A stretch of 64,000 nt of DNA from an uncultured Lachnospiraceae bacterium (lineage in GTDB: Bacteria > Bacillota > Clostridia > Lachnospirales > Lachnospiraceae), in NCBI GenBank assembly GCA_947589315.1, contig CANPZE010000012.1, forward strand, positions 1 through 64,000, written 5' to 3'. The notes under the pieces were generated by a model. The model was given only the letters and a program-made list of their open reading frames with translations. It searched no databases and was not told where the DNA came from. Positions 1 through 9,033 of the stretch are shown here, piece after piece (position 1 is the first letter of the stretch; the number at the start of each line of letters is the position of its first letter). Position numbers and translations under genes: made by a program.

Positions 1-663
<663 letters not shown>

Positions 664-844
664 TTACATAAATAAAAAAAGAATTCAACAATTTTTTCTA
701 GTTTTTCCAGGCAAAAACTGTAGATTATCGCTAAAAAAATACTTGTATACAAAAAAATTGCCGAAAGAGGAAGACAGTGTTCACAAAAGAAAAAATCTTT
801 TTAACAAATCAGACATAATTTGGACATATTTTCTTACTATAATG

Positions 845-940
845 AGGTACGGAAAGTGAAAACTTTCTACTCCCACCCTATTATACGCTGGATAACATAA
901 GTTATCCAACAGAAAGAGCCTTAGAGGGCTCTTTTTGTTT
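845..940 (+). ncRNA. candidate structured small RNA, three hairpins ending in an intrinsic terminator
   Basis: In the gap between gdhA and the next gene, a TATAAT box (838-843) is followed by three consecutive perfect stem-loops. They are GAAAGT-GAAA-ACTTTC (852-867), TGGATAAC-ATAA-GTTATCCA (889-908) and AAAGAGCC-TTAGAG-GGCTCTTT (913-934) followed by a T run. Between the first two lies an unpaired C-rich stretch, CTACTCCCACCC, of the kind that can pair with Shine-Dalgarno sequences. No credible reading frame accounts for it. The predicted start near 850 would place hairpin 1 at the 5' end. No good -35 box at normal spacing was found. The identity is not recognised. It could instead be the leader of the downstream HAD gene with an attenuator. 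Confidence 0.5.
913..937 (+). terminator. intrinsic terminator
   Basis: Perfect 8-bp stem AAAGAGCC/GGCTCTTT with a 6-nt loop followed by TTTTTG and more T. It ends the candidate small RNA upstream of the HAD phosphatase gene. Confidence 0.8.
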
Positions 941-1057
941 TTCTGGAAACTAAGCATTTAACTTTGGGAGACAATGTGATAAAATGATAAAAAGTTACGA
1001 TTGCTTCTGCTATATCAGGAGGGGACAGAGGAGAATTGGAGAGGAACAAAGAGTACT

Positions 1058-1774
1058 ATGACATGGAAATACATTTTGTTTGATTTAGATGGAACCCTGA
1101 CCGATTCCAGTGAAGGGATTTTAAATTGTATAAAATATGCCCTGGAGGCGGCAGGAAGGGATATCCCGGATACGAAGAGCCTAATGAGGATGATCGGGCC
1201 GCCGTTGATGGAAGGCTTTCAGGAAGTGATCGGGATGAATCGCCAGGAGGCAGCAGAGGCTACGATGAAATACCGGGAACGCTATAATGTGATAGGGCTT
1301 TTTGAAAATAAGCCCTATGAGGGGATCCAGCAGCTGCTGGCCGGGCTGAAGAAGGAAGGGAAATGTCTTGCGCTGGCTACCTCCAAGCAGGAGAATTGTT
1401 CCATGCGGATCCTGCGGCATTTTCATTTGACCCGTTATTTTGACGTGATCGTAGGAAGCACACTGGACGGCAGCCGGATTACGAAGCAGGAGGTTATCCA
1501 GGAGGTGTTTCAGCGTTTCCGCCTGAAGGAAGAGCAGAAGAAAGAAACGATCATGGTGGGTGACCGCCGGCAGGATATTCTGGGAGCAAAAGCCTGTGGG
1601 ATAGCTTCCCTGGGGGTCTATTATGGATTTGCAGAGCAGGGGGAACTGGAACAGGCCGGAGCGGACTATATTACCCGTTCTGTGAAGGAGACGGGGAGAT
1701 TTTTGGCAGAAAGAGAGGAAGGTTCTGATGGGGAAAGGACAGGGAGAGAAGTTGCCGGATCAGAAGAAGAATAA
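1058..1774 (+). CDS. HAD-family hydrolase, phosphoglycolate-phosphatase-like
   Basis: A 238-residue cytoplasmic HAD-superfamily phosphatase. Motif I is FDLDGTLTDS (D9 and D11 the nucleophile and acid), an alpha-helical cap follows (about residues 15-90, PLMEGFQEVIG), motif II/III lies around LALATSKQ, and motif IV is MVGDRRQDILGAKACG. Length and cap type fit the Gph/PGP group (pyrophosphatase or phosphoglycolate phosphatase), but the substrate cannot be told from sequence. The ORF track begins at 1001; the ATG at 1058 is preferred because the conserved DxDGT motif begins eight residues after it, as is normal in the family. The 3' end overlaps the next gene by 47 bp in another frame, suggesting coupled translation. 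Confidence 0.88.
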   Translation: MTWKYILFDLDGTLTDSSEGILNCIKYALEAAGRDIPDTKSLMRMIGPPLMEGFQEVIGMNRQEAAEATMKYRERYNVIGLFENKPYEGIQQLLAGLKKEGKCLALATSKQENCSMRILRHFHLTRYFDVIVGSTLDGSRITKQEVIQEVFQRFRLKEEQKKETIMVGDRRQDILGAKACGIASLGVYYGFAEQGELEQAGADYITRSVKETGRFLAEREEGSDGERTGREVAGSEEE

Positions 1775-2846
1775 GAAAAACGCAGGGCTTCTTTTTTTAG
1801 GGGTTCTTGCTGTGGGGCTTTTTGTTGGCTGCGCCCTGATCCTGGCGCATCTTCTCCGGCCCGATAGGAAGGCAGAAGAGCAGGCAAAGGAGGAAGAGAA
1901 GCCTCACCAGGAGACACAGGTGAAGCTGGGCAAATACAAGGGAATCCAGGTATCTCTAAAGGTGACGCAGGAGGATCTGGATGCAGAGATCGAGAATATC
2001 CGGGAAGAGCATGCCACCTATGAGAAGCTCAGCGGTACGGTAGCGGATGGCGATCTGGTCTATGCAGAGTTTGAAGGATATGTGAATGGAGTAAAGGCAG
2101 ATATCACCTGTGGCAGAGATTATGTGGAAGTAGGTTCGGGGGAATGGGTGTTTGAAAATGGGCTGATCGGGGCAGTAGCCGGAGAGGACAGCTCTTTTGT
2201 TGTTACGGTCCCCGAGAATTATTACCAGGATCCTTCCGTGGATGGGCAGGATGTGGAGTTCCGCGTTCGAGTAGAATATATCTGTGGGAAAAAGATCCTT
2301 CCCAAATATAACGATGATTTTGTACAGTCCATATCCAAAAAGTATAATACTGTGAAGGAGTACAACGCCCATTTAAAAAAGAGCATTGCTGCAGACTATC
2401 AGGAGAACCGGGCAGAATATGTCTGGCCGGAGGTGATGGTGGCGTGCAAGGTGAAGAACTATCCGGAGGAGCTTTTGAAAGAAGCAGAGCAGGAGGTTCT
2501 CCAGGGGTATTATGACATGGCGGATATCTATGGGATTACCAGGGAAGAGGCGTTCGTTTCCTTTGGCTACCAGGGAGAGGAGGACTTCCGGGAGAATGGA
2601 CTGGAGGAACTGGCAGAGGAGACGGCTAAGGAATATCTGGTAGCCCAGGCAATTGCAGAGGCTGAAGGGATTACCTATGACGATAAGGACTACCAGGAAG
2701 TTGCAGAGGAAGAGTATTCCTATGTAGAAGAGAACTATGATTCCCAGCAAAGCTATGAAGCTGCCAACCAGAAGCTGCTTCAGCAGAAGACCCAGGTTAA
2801 GGTGGTTAAGGACTGGCTGGCAGAGCATGCGGAATATGTTTATTAG
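1728..2846 (+). CDS. membrane-anchored trigger-factor-like FKBP-type peptidyl-prolyl isomerase
   Basis: A 372-residue protein with a basic N-terminus, one hydrophobic segment (about residues 20-43, AGLLFLGVLAVGLFVGCALIL) and a long outward domain. After the anchor, VKLGKYKGIQVSLKVTQEDLDAEIENIRE matches the pattern before the FKBP domain of trigger factor. GDLVYAEFEGYVNG and FENGLIGAVAGE match the FKBP fold, and the C-terminal half is helical like the trigger-factor chaperone arm. The ribosome-binding N-terminal domain is replaced by the anchor, so this is most likely an extracytoplasmic folding catalyst comparable in role, not sequence, to PrsA. It overlaps the HAD gene by 47 bp. Isomerase activity is inferred. 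It could also be called a TF C-terminal domain protein. Confidence 0.8.
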   Translation: MGKGQGEKLPDQKKNKKNAGLLFLGVLAVGLFVGCALILAHLLRPDRKAEEQAKEEEKPHQETQVKLGKYKGIQVSLKVTQEDLDAEIENIREEHATYEKLSGTVADGDLVYAEFEGYVNGVKADITCGRDYVEVGSGEWVFENGLIGAVAGEDSSFVVTVPENYYQDPSVDGQDVEFRVRVEYICGKKILPKYNDDFVQSISKKYNTVKEYNAHLKKSIAADYQENRAEYVWPEVMVACKVKNYPEELLKEAEQEVLQGYYDMADIYGITREEAFVSFGYQGEEDFRENGLEELAEETAKEYLVAQAIAEAEGITYDDKDYQEVAEEEYSYVEENYDSQQSYEAANQKLLQQKTQVKVVKDWLAEHAEYVY

Positions 2847-2883
2847 GACAGAGAGGAATTGTTAGAGAAGAAGGGAGGCGCCT

Positions 2884-3498
2884 ATGGAAAAGGAAAAGTA
2901 TGTGATTAATGGATATCAGTTTCAGACCAGGGCGGAATATGAGAGGGCGGGAAAAGAGAAGGAAACGATTGCCTATCTGACGGCTAACACGGATATGACG
3001 GATATGAAGGCGGTATTGAAGCTGTATAACCGTTCTGTGGAGAAAGAGGCGTTCCGCACTATTATAGGGCTGGAATTTCTATGTAATATGCGCAAGAAGC
3101 TTATCGCGAGTAAGATCGCATCGGAGGATACGCTGGCGCCTGTGACAGTTCCCGGAACCGGCAGGGCTGCCGGGGCGGGCCGTGAGAAACAGGAGGGACA
3201 GGGAAAGGATATTTACAAGGAGCGTTATGAAAATGCCGTTGCCAACCAGAAGATTAAAAACATATTGATCACTGTATTGGCATTGGTGATCATTGCTATG
3301 CTGATCATCACCTGGACTTCCAAATATACGGTATTTACCTATTTTACTGATTATAAGAATGATATCCGGAATGAAGTGATCGATGAAATGGAAGAATGGC
3401 AGCAGGAGCTGGAAGAGCGGGAGAAGGCCCTGGAGGATCAGGAGCCGGATACGGGGAAGGATCCTAATATGGACAAAAGCCAGGGGATGGGAGAATGA
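2884..3498 (+). CDS. hypothetical single-span membrane protein
   Basis: 204 residues, not recognised as a named family. The N-terminal 70 residues (MEKEKYVINGYQFQTRAEYERAGKEKETIAYL...) are soluble and charged. A low-complexity linker follows, then a single transmembrane segment near residues 122-142 (ILITVLALVIIAMLIITWTS), and a highly charged C-terminal tail with coiled-coil character (EVIDEMEEWQQELEEREKALEDQEPD). The ATG is preceded by GAAGGGAGG. It lies between the trigger-factor-like gene and a two-component system, on the same strand with short gaps, so it may be co-transcribed with either. Function unknown; a scaffold or sensing accessory is only a guess. Confidence 0.7.
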   Translation: MEKEKYVINGYQFQTRAEYERAGKEKETIAYLTANTDMTDMKAVLKLYNRSVEKEAFRTIIGLEFLCNMRKKLIASKIASEDTLAPVTVPGTGRAAGAGREKQEGQGKDIYKERYENAVANQKIKNILITVLALVIIAMLIITWTSKYTVFTYFTDYKNDIRNEVIDEMEEWQQELEEREKALEDQEPDTGKDPNMDKSQGMGE

Positions 3499-3544
3499 GC
3501 CGGATGGAACAGCGGGATGTTAGTGACAGAAGGGATGGATTTCA

Positions 3545-4216
3545 ATGGATAAGCGAAAGATATTAGTAGTGGATGATGAACAGAGAATGCGGATCCTGGT
3601 CAGTGATTTCCTGAGTAAGAAGAATTTTCAGGTACTGGAGGCTGGAGACGGTGAAGAGGCATTAGAGGTCTTTTTCCATAATAAAGATATCGTTCTGGTG
3701 ATCCTGGATGTAATGATGCCCAAGATGGATGGGTGGCAGGTGTGCCGGGAGATCCGGCAGTATTCCCAGGTCCCTATCATGATGTTGACGGCAAAGGCGA
3801 ATGAAAAGGATGAATTGCTGGGGTTTGAGCTGGGCGTGGACGAGTATATTGCTAAGCCCTTCAGTCCCAAGATCCTGGTGGCCAGGGTAGAGGCCGTCTT
3901 AAGAAGGACCAATGCCATAGATGGGGAGGTCAAAGAGATCGGGGGGATCTCCATAGATCAGGCAGCTCATGAGGTGAGGCTGGATGGAAAGGTTGTGGAG
4001 CTGAGCTTTAAAGAGTTTGAGCTGCTCAACTATTTTATCAGCAACCAGGGGGTCGCTCTTTCCCGGGAGAGAATCTTAAATAATGTATGGAATTATGATT
4101 ATTTTGGGGATGCAAGAACAATCGATACCCATGTAAAGAAGCTTCGGAGCAAATTGGGAGATAAAGGGGAATATATTCGGACTGTCTGGGGCATGGGATA
4201 TAAATTCGAGGTGTGA
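3545..4216 (+). CDS. OmpR/PhoB-family response regulator
   Basis: 223 residues: receiver domain (about 1-120) with acidic pair D10-D11, phospho-acceptor D55 in LVILDVMMPKMDGW, T82 and K104 in IAKPFSP. A winged-helix DNA-binding domain (about 130-223) contains LSFKEFELLNYFISNQG and the recognition-helix region TIDTHVKKLRSKLG, ending in WGMGYKFEV. It acts as the transcription factor of the histidine kinase encoded 4 bp downstream. The regulon cannot be deduced; the lipoprotein gene downstream of the kinase is a possible target by position. No abnormality is seen in conserved residues. Confidence 0.95.
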   Translation: MDKRKILVVDDEQRMRILVSDFLSKKNFQVLEAGDGEEALEVFFHNKDIVLVILDVMMPKMDGWQVCREIRQYSQVPIMMLTAKANEKDELLGFELGVDEYIAKPFSPKILVARVEAVLRRTNAIDGEVKEIGGISIDQAAHEVRLDGKVVELSFKEFELLNYFISNQGVALSRERILNNVWNYDYFGDARTIDTHVKKLRSKLGDKGEYIRTVWGMGYKFEV

Positions 4217-4220
4217 TCAG

Positions 4221-5789
4221 GTGATGAAAGAAGGAATCCGAAAAAGATTGCCAGGGCAGTCCATAAGGACAAAGCTGGTCTTGCTGCTGATCGTACTTCT
4301 GATCTTGACGATCGCAGCAGTCTGGCTCATGAATATTGTGTTTTTGCCGTCTTATTATGAATATAGCAAGGTATCCATGTTGTCAGAATCCTTCCAGGCA
4401 ATGAATGATACTGTCTGTGGCGATACAGAATTTGCGCAGGAGGACGCGCTGTCCGAGAGCAGCCTGCTGTCCATTGAGCAGCTGGAAGCCAACCGTTCTA
4501 TGAATATTTACCTCTTTCAGATCGGTAATTTCTATGGAAATCTGTATTATACCTTTGCTTATCCAGAGTTAAGCTCCCTCAGTGAAATGGAGAGGGAGAT
4601 GGTCAAGGAGAAAACCTATGAATATGTCCTGTCCGTGATACAGGGAGAACGGAATACGCAGGGGAAGGAGCAGCTGCGCAGCAGGAAAAATTATAAGGTA
4701 TATAAGGTCTATGATGAACGGATCCAGTCTAATTATCTGGAACTGTTTGGCCAGCTGGAAAATGATTCTTTTGTTTATATCCGCACCAATTACCAAAGTA
4801 TGCGGGAGGGAGTAAGGATTTCTAACCGTTTTCTGGTATATATCGGCGTGGGGGTGATCCTGTTGGGAGCTGTTCTGATGATGGTGATCAGCGCTGACTT
4901 TACCAGGCCTATTCTGCAGCTGACGGATATCGCTACCAGAATGTCGGAACTGGATTTTGAGGCCAAGTACCAGGTTACCACCTGCGATGAGGTGGGAAGG
5001 CTGGGCAACAGCATCAACTCTCTGTCAGAGCGTCTGGAAAATACAATATCGGAGTTGAAAACGGCCAATAATGAATTGCAGAAGGATATTGAGAAGAAGA
5101 TCCAGATTGATGAGATGCGGAAGGAATTTCTGTCTAACGTCTCCCATGAACTGAAGACGCCGATCGCATTGATCCAGGGATATGCGGAGGGACTGGCAGA
5201 CAATATCAGCGATAATAGTGAAAGCAGGGAATTTTACTGTGAGGTGATTATTGATGAAGCAGACAGAATGAATAAGATGGTAAAAAAGCTTCTCGCGCTG
5301 AACCAGATCGAATTTGGGGAAGAACAGATCACCTTTGAGCGTTTTAATATTGTGGAGGTGCTGAATTCTGTCATCCAGTCTGCTACACTGTTGGCGGAAC
5401 AGAAGGGAGCTCAGATCTCTCTGCAGGCAGAAGGGGCGGTTTATGTGTGGGCTGATGAATATATGGTCGAGGAAGTCATTACCAATTATATCAGCAATGC
5501 GATCCACCATGTGGATGAGAGGGGAGAGATTAAAGTCACAGTGAAGGAGCAGGAAGATGTAGTGCGGATCACCGTATTCAATACCGGCCAGAATATCCCT
5601 CAGGAGGAATTAGATAAGATATGGATTAAGTTCTACAAAGTGGATAAAGCCCGGACCAGAGCCTATGGGGGCAGTGGGATCGGCCTGTCGATCGTCAAGG
5701 CGGTCATGGACGCCCTGCACCAGGATTATGGGGTCAGAAACTGTGAGGATGGCGTAGAATTCTGGTTTGAACTGGATTGCCGCAGCTGA
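4221..5789 (+). CDS. membrane sensor histidine kinase
   Basis: 522 residues. A first transmembrane helix (about 18-44), an extracytoplasmic sensor domain (about 45-200), a second helix (about 203-225), HAMP (about 226-280) and a coiled coil lead into the HisKA box FLSNVSHELKTPIALIQG with H309. The ATPase domain carries the N box VITNYISNAIHHV and the G box GGSGIGLSIVKAV. It phosphorylates the regulator encoded immediately upstream. The start is either GTG at 4221 or the adjacent ATG at 4224, so the two differ by one codon. The sensor domain has no family I recognise, so the stimulus is unknown; the pair resembles cell-envelope or antibiotic-response systems of Firmicutes only in general layout. 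Confidence 0.94.
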   Translation: MMKEGIRKRLPGQSIRTKLVLLLIVLLILTIAAVWLMNIVFLPSYYEYSKVSMLSESFQAMNDTVCGDTEFAQEDALSESSLLSIEQLEANRSMNIYLFQIGNFYGNLYYTFAYPELSSLSEMEREMVKEKTYEYVLSVIQGERNTQGKEQLRSRKNYKVYKVYDERIQSNYLELFGQLENDSFVYIRTNYQSMREGVRISNRFLVYIGVGVILLGAVLMMVISADFTRPILQLTDIATRMSELDFEAKYQVTTCDEVGRLGNSINSLSERLENTISELKTANNELQKDIEKKIQIDEMRKEFLSNVSHELKTPIALIQGYAEGLADNISDNSESREFYCEVIIDEADRMNKMVKKLLALNQIEFGEEQITFERFNIVEVLNSVIQSATLLAEQKGAQISLQAEGAVYVWADEYMVEEVITNYISNAIHHVDERGEIKVTVKEQEDVVRITVFNTGQNIPQEELDKIWIKFYKVDKARTRAYGGSGIGLSIVKAVMDALHQDYGVRNCEDGVEFWFELDCRS

Positions 5790-5811
5790 TCGCCCTGTGT
5801 GTTTCGTTTTC

Positions 5812-5840
5812 TTGCGTAAAAGGGGAAAACATGTTACAAT
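5812..5840 (+). promoter_or_regulatory. sigma-A type promoter for the lipoprotein gene
   Basis: TTGCGT, 17-bp spacer, TACAAT. It sits about 50 bp upstream of the lipoprotein start and just after the kinase stop, indicating that the lipoprotein gene has its own promoter. Confidence 0.65.
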
Positions 5841-5887
5841 GAGAATAATTTAGGGTCATGTACAGATTTCACAAGGAGGGAGTAAAT

Positions 5888-6583
5888 TTGAAGAAAAAGG
5901 CGGTTGCAGCGGCGCTGTCTGTAGCAGTGTTGCTGACGGGTTGTACCTCGGTTCCGGATCTGACCAGCGCGGATCAGAATATGGAAGCAGAATATATGGC
6001 AGGAGCCTTATTAAAATATGATAAGAATTATGAGTATTCCTTAGATTATGACCGTTCTGTGCTGGATGCCACTCCTACGCCGGAGCCCACTCCCAGCGCT
6101 GCGCCGGCTGCTACTCCTGGCGTGACAGGGCAACAGGGGAGCGATGGGGCATCGCAAGGTCCGGAGCAGGCGGAGCCGCAATCCGTTTCTTTGGATCAGC
6201 TGCTGGGCAAAAAGGATATCCAGGTCCGGGTTCAGGCCTGCAATCTGAAAAAAACCTATGGCACTAGCTATGCGAAAGTAACGGCCCAAAAGGGAAACCG
6301 GCTTTTGGTGGTTCATTTTAATATAAAGAATACCGGAAAGGCGGCCAGAAAAGTGGATCTGTCTGGCAACGGAGTGCGCTATACGTTGAATATAGGCGGA
6401 GAGGCAGTGGCAAGCCCTCTGTTATCTATTGTAGACGACCTGCAGTATTTTAAGCAGAAGATAGGCGGCGGAGAAAGCCGGCAGGCGGTATTGATCTTTG
6501 AGATTAAACAATCCCGTTCTGTGAAGGATGCGGAGCTTTTCGCCTCCAGGGAAGGGTATTCCTCGAAGATCTCCTTGGATTAA
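5888..6583 (+). CDS. secreted lipoprotein with a Pro/Thr-rich linker and a DUF4352-like domain
   Basis: The TTG at 5888 is chosen over the ORF-track start at 5858 because AAGGAGGG lies 7 nt before it and translation then gives a clean lipoprotein signal, MKKKAVAAALSVAVLLTGC, with lipobox LLTGC. The mature part has a short acidic region, then a low-complexity linker rich in P, T, A and G (TPTPEPTPSAAPAATPG). A C-terminal beta-rich domain follows (LLVVHFNIKNTGKAARKVDLSGNGVRYTLNIGGE...) that resembles the immunoprotective-extracellular or DUF4352 beta sandwich: a polar strand, NTG, and a late FEI strand. Likely a lipid-anchored surface protein. The position after the two-component system suggests an envelope role; ligand unknown. 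Confidence 0.75.
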   Translation: MKKKAVAAALSVAVLLTGCTSVPDLTSADQNMEAEYMAGALLKYDKNYEYSLDYDRSVLDATPTPEPTPSAAPAATPGVTGQQGSDGASQGPEQAEPQSVSLDQLLGKKDIQVRVQACNLKKTYGTSYAKVTAQKGNRLLVVHFNIKNTGKAARKVDLSGNGVRYTLNIGGEAVASPLLSIVDDLQYFKQKIGGGESRQAVLIFEIKQSRSVKDAELFASREGYSSKISLD

Positions 6584-6647
6584 GGAATAATTGATACAAA
6601 TATAAAAAAGGCATTCGATGGTCTGCATCGTGAAAGGAAGGTATTTT

Positions 6648-7559
6648 ATGGAAACAGGTATTTTATTGGAAAGTGGAACGAATGAACTGGAGATCCTGGA
6701 ATTTCGCGTGGGAGAAAATTATTATGGGATTAATGTGGCAAAGGTGCGGGAAATCCTGCCATATCAGACCCCTACGCCCATTCCCAATTCGGATCCAAGG
6801 ATTGAAGGGATTTTTATGCCCAGGGATGAGATCATTTCCATTATCAATCTGGCAGAGGTAATGGGGAAAAGGAACCAAGACAATATAACAACCGATATGT
6901 ATATCATTACTAATTTTAACCGGTTAAATACCGCCTTTCATGTGCATGGGGTAGCCGGCATCCACAGAGTATCCTGGTCTTCCATTGTAAAGCCTGATTC
7001 TACAGTGAATGCGGAGGGAAAGGGAATGGCGACCGGCATTATCCGTATTGACGGACGGCTGGTGATCATCCTTGACTTTGAGAAGATTGTTTCTGAGATT
7101 AATCCGGAGACCGGCCTGAAAACTTCTGATGTGGATCATATGAAGGGCCGTAAGAGAGTGGATTATCCGATTCAGATTGCCGAGGATTCTCCGCTGTTGA
7201 GCAAGATGCTGGAGAATTGCCTGCAAAAGGCAGGATTTACGAATATCACTATGTCCGCCAATGGGCAGGAATGTTGGAATAAGCTGTGTTCCTACAGGGA
7301 TGCGGGTACTTTGGACCAGCATGCAGCCTGCATTATTACAGATATTGAGATGCCGCAGATGGATGGGCATCATCTGACCAAACTGATCAAGGAAGATCCG
7401 GAAATGAAGGAAATACCGGTCATTATTTTCTCTTCCCTGATCAATGATGAAATGCGGCGCAAGGGAGAGACCCTGGGAGCAGACATGCAATTGTCTAAGC
7501 CGGAGATCGGCCAGCTGGTAGAGGCTATAGACACTGTATTGGGAACTGCAGGGGAATAA
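6648..7559 (+). CDS. cheV: chemotaxis protein CheV (CheW coupling domain plus receiver)
   Basis: 303 residues from the ATG at 6648, which has AGGAAGG at good distance; the upstream ORF-track start lacks one. Residues 10-155 form the CheW-like coupling domain (EILEFRVGENYYGINVAKVREILPY, EGIFMPRDEIISIINLAEVMG, GRLVIILDFEKI). Residues 172-303 form a receiver domain with acidic residues AEDSP and phospho-acceptor D232 in IITDIEMPQMDGH, then SSLIN and SKPEIGQL. It couples chemoreceptors to CheA and tunes adaptation through phosphorylation. No cheA, cheY or flagellar genes are present in this window, but a soluble chemoreceptor-like fusion is encoded at 25660. Confidence 0.95.
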   Translation: METGILLESGTNELEILEFRVGENYYGINVAKVREILPYQTPTPIPNSDPRIEGIFMPRDEIISIINLAEVMGKRNQDNITTDMYIITNFNRLNTAFHVHGVAGIHRVSWSSIVKPDSTVNAEGKGMATGIIRIDGRLVIILDFEKIVSEINPETGLKTSDVDHMKGRKRVDYPIQIAEDSPLLSKMLENCLQKAGFTNITMSANGQECWNKLCSYRDAGTLDQHAACIITDIEMPQMDGHHLTKLIKEDPEMKEIPVIIFSSLINDEMRRKGETLGADMQLSKPEIGQLVEAIDTVLGTAGE

Positions 7560-7611
7560 GAGAGACAGATAAAGTGGCAGTACTTCAATGTTCGATAAGG
7601 AGAATGGCAGT

Positions 7612-8955
7612 TTGAGCGATTTAAATAACCAGGATGCAGAAGGCATCGATGTGGATCTGAATGAGATGGACAATCTGGACGATTTTATGAATCTGGAGGA
7701 TTTTGCCAGTCTGGAGAATCTGGAAGAGCTGGATGATCTGAATGACATACCGGATCTGGAAGGAATGGAGCCGGAGGCCGCTCCTGATGTAGGGCTGGAT
7801 GCTTTAGATGGGTTTGACGATCCAGAAGAAGGGGATATGTTTAATATTACTCTGCCCGATGAGGAAGAGGGAAACAATGAGGAGGACGTGGACAGCATGC
7901 TGGAAGGGCTGCTGGATGACCTGGATACCAAAGGATCCCTGGAGGAAGAAGCTGTTCCTGATGAATCGGTGGACGATATGGGAGACCTGTTACATATGCT
8001 GGGAGGCTCAGATTCAGATTCAGAAGAAGATACGGCTGAGCCGGAGAAGGCAGAAGACAGCAAAGAAGATGCTGAGGAAGAAGATCTCTTATCATTGGTA
8101 GAGAATTCCGATATGGACCAGCTGACGGCAGAGGAACCTGAGGAAGAAGAGAAGGAAAAGAAACCAGGACTGATGAAGCGTCTCTTCGGCAATATAGTGA
8201 CCGATGAGATCGCGGAGGCAGAACGGGCTGCCATGGAAGCGGAAAAGGAAGCTGCCGGCCAAAAGGAGCAGGAGGCTGCGATCAAGAAAGAAGAAGCAGC
8301 GGCGGCGAAGGCAGCCAAAGCGGAAGAAAAGGCGGCGGCTAAAGCGGCCAAGGCGGAGGCCAAAAAGGCTAAAAAAGCTCAAAAGGCAGAAGCCAAGGCG
8401 GCGAAGAAGGCAGAGAGAGAAGCAGAAGCGGCCGAGGAACTGCAGGTGACCGGCAAGCTTAATAAAGTAGGCGTATCGATTATCGTTGTATTGACTGTGA
8501 TATTCCTGGCAGGAGAGATTTCCGGGACGCAGATTTTCAGTTATCGGAGCACAGTAAATGCAGCCAAGGATTATCTGAAAGCCAAAAAGTATACGCAGGC
8601 ATATGAGGAAATTCTCGGAACCAACATGAAGAAAAAGGATCAGGAGACCTATGATAAGATCGTCACTGTCATGAAGGTGCAGCGTTCCCTGAATGCCTAT
8701 GAGAGCTATATGAATATGGGATACACCCCGGATGCGTTAAATTCCCTTTTGGTGGGAATGCGGCGTTATGATGAAAATATCGAGAAGGCCAGAGGGCTGG
8801 AGGTGGATCAGGACCTGGATTCCTGCCGGGAAGAAATTCTTACTATATTATATGATGAATTTGGATTGTCTGAAAAGGCTGCTTATGATATACTTGCTTT
8901 GGAAAAGGAAGAGTATACAGAAAGAGTTGTCGAGCTCGGAACAGACAATAAGTAA
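7612..8955 (+). CDS. acidic, single-span membrane protein with a K/A-rich juxtamembrane segment
   Basis: Not a family I recognise. The TTG at 7612 is preferred because ATAAGGAG precedes it, giving MSDLNNQDAEGID; the ORF-track ATG at 7588 is the alternative. The first ~190 residues are extremely acidic (Asp, Glu, Leu, Asn; DDFMNLEDFASLENLEELDDL). Next is a ~90-residue block almost only of A, K and E (KAAKAEEKAAAKAAKAEAKKAKK), predicted to be helical. A transmembrane segment follows (VGVSIIVVLTVIFLAGEI), and an extracytoplasmic helical domain of about 150 residues looks TPR-like (AAKDYLKAKKYTQAYEEILG). It follows cheV by 52 bp and ends at a strong terminator, so it is probably co-transcribed. 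Function unknown. Confidence 0.75.
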   Translation: MSDLNNQDAEGIDVDLNEMDNLDDFMNLEDFASLENLEELDDLNDIPDLEGMEPEAAPDVGLDALDGFDDPEEGDMFNITLPDEEEGNNEEDVDSMLEGLLDDLDTKGSLEEEAVPDESVDDMGDLLHMLGGSDSDSEEDTAEPEKAEDSKEDAEEEDLLSLVENSDMDQLTAEEPEEEEKEKKPGLMKRLFGNIVTDEIAEAERAAMEAEKEAAGQKEQEAAIKKEEAAAAKAAKAEEKAAAKAAKAEAKKAKKAQKAEAKAAKKAEREAEAAEELQVTGKLNKVGVSIIVVLTVIFLAGEISGTQIFSYRSTVNAAKDYLKAKKYTQAYEEILGTNMKKKDQETYDKIVTVMKVQRSLNAYESYMNMGYTPDALNSLLVGMRRYDENIEKARGLEVDQDLDSCREEILTILYDEFGLSEKAAYDILALEKEEYTERVVELGTDNK

Positions 8956-8960
8956 GCAAG

Positions 8961-8987
8961 GGAGAGTCTCGTGGGACTCTCCTTTTT
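8961..8987 (+). terminator. intrinsic terminator after the cheV region
   Basis: GGAGAGTC / GACTCTCC, 8-bp perfect stem with a 6-nt loop followed by TTTTT. It closes the transcription unit that ends at 8955. Confidence 0.9.
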
Positions 8988-9033
8988 GGCATCCTTACAA
9001 GGATAGCAGATTGCGGGAAGGAAGAGGCAGGAT

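Noticed and set aside
7370-7588. 72-residue minus-strand ORF
   Set aside because: Antisense of cheV, no ribosome site.
6924-8363. 479-residue minus-strand ORF
   Set aside because: Mirror of the cheV and acidic-protein genes; Ser/Ala/Phe-rich because it is antisense of Glu/Lys codons.
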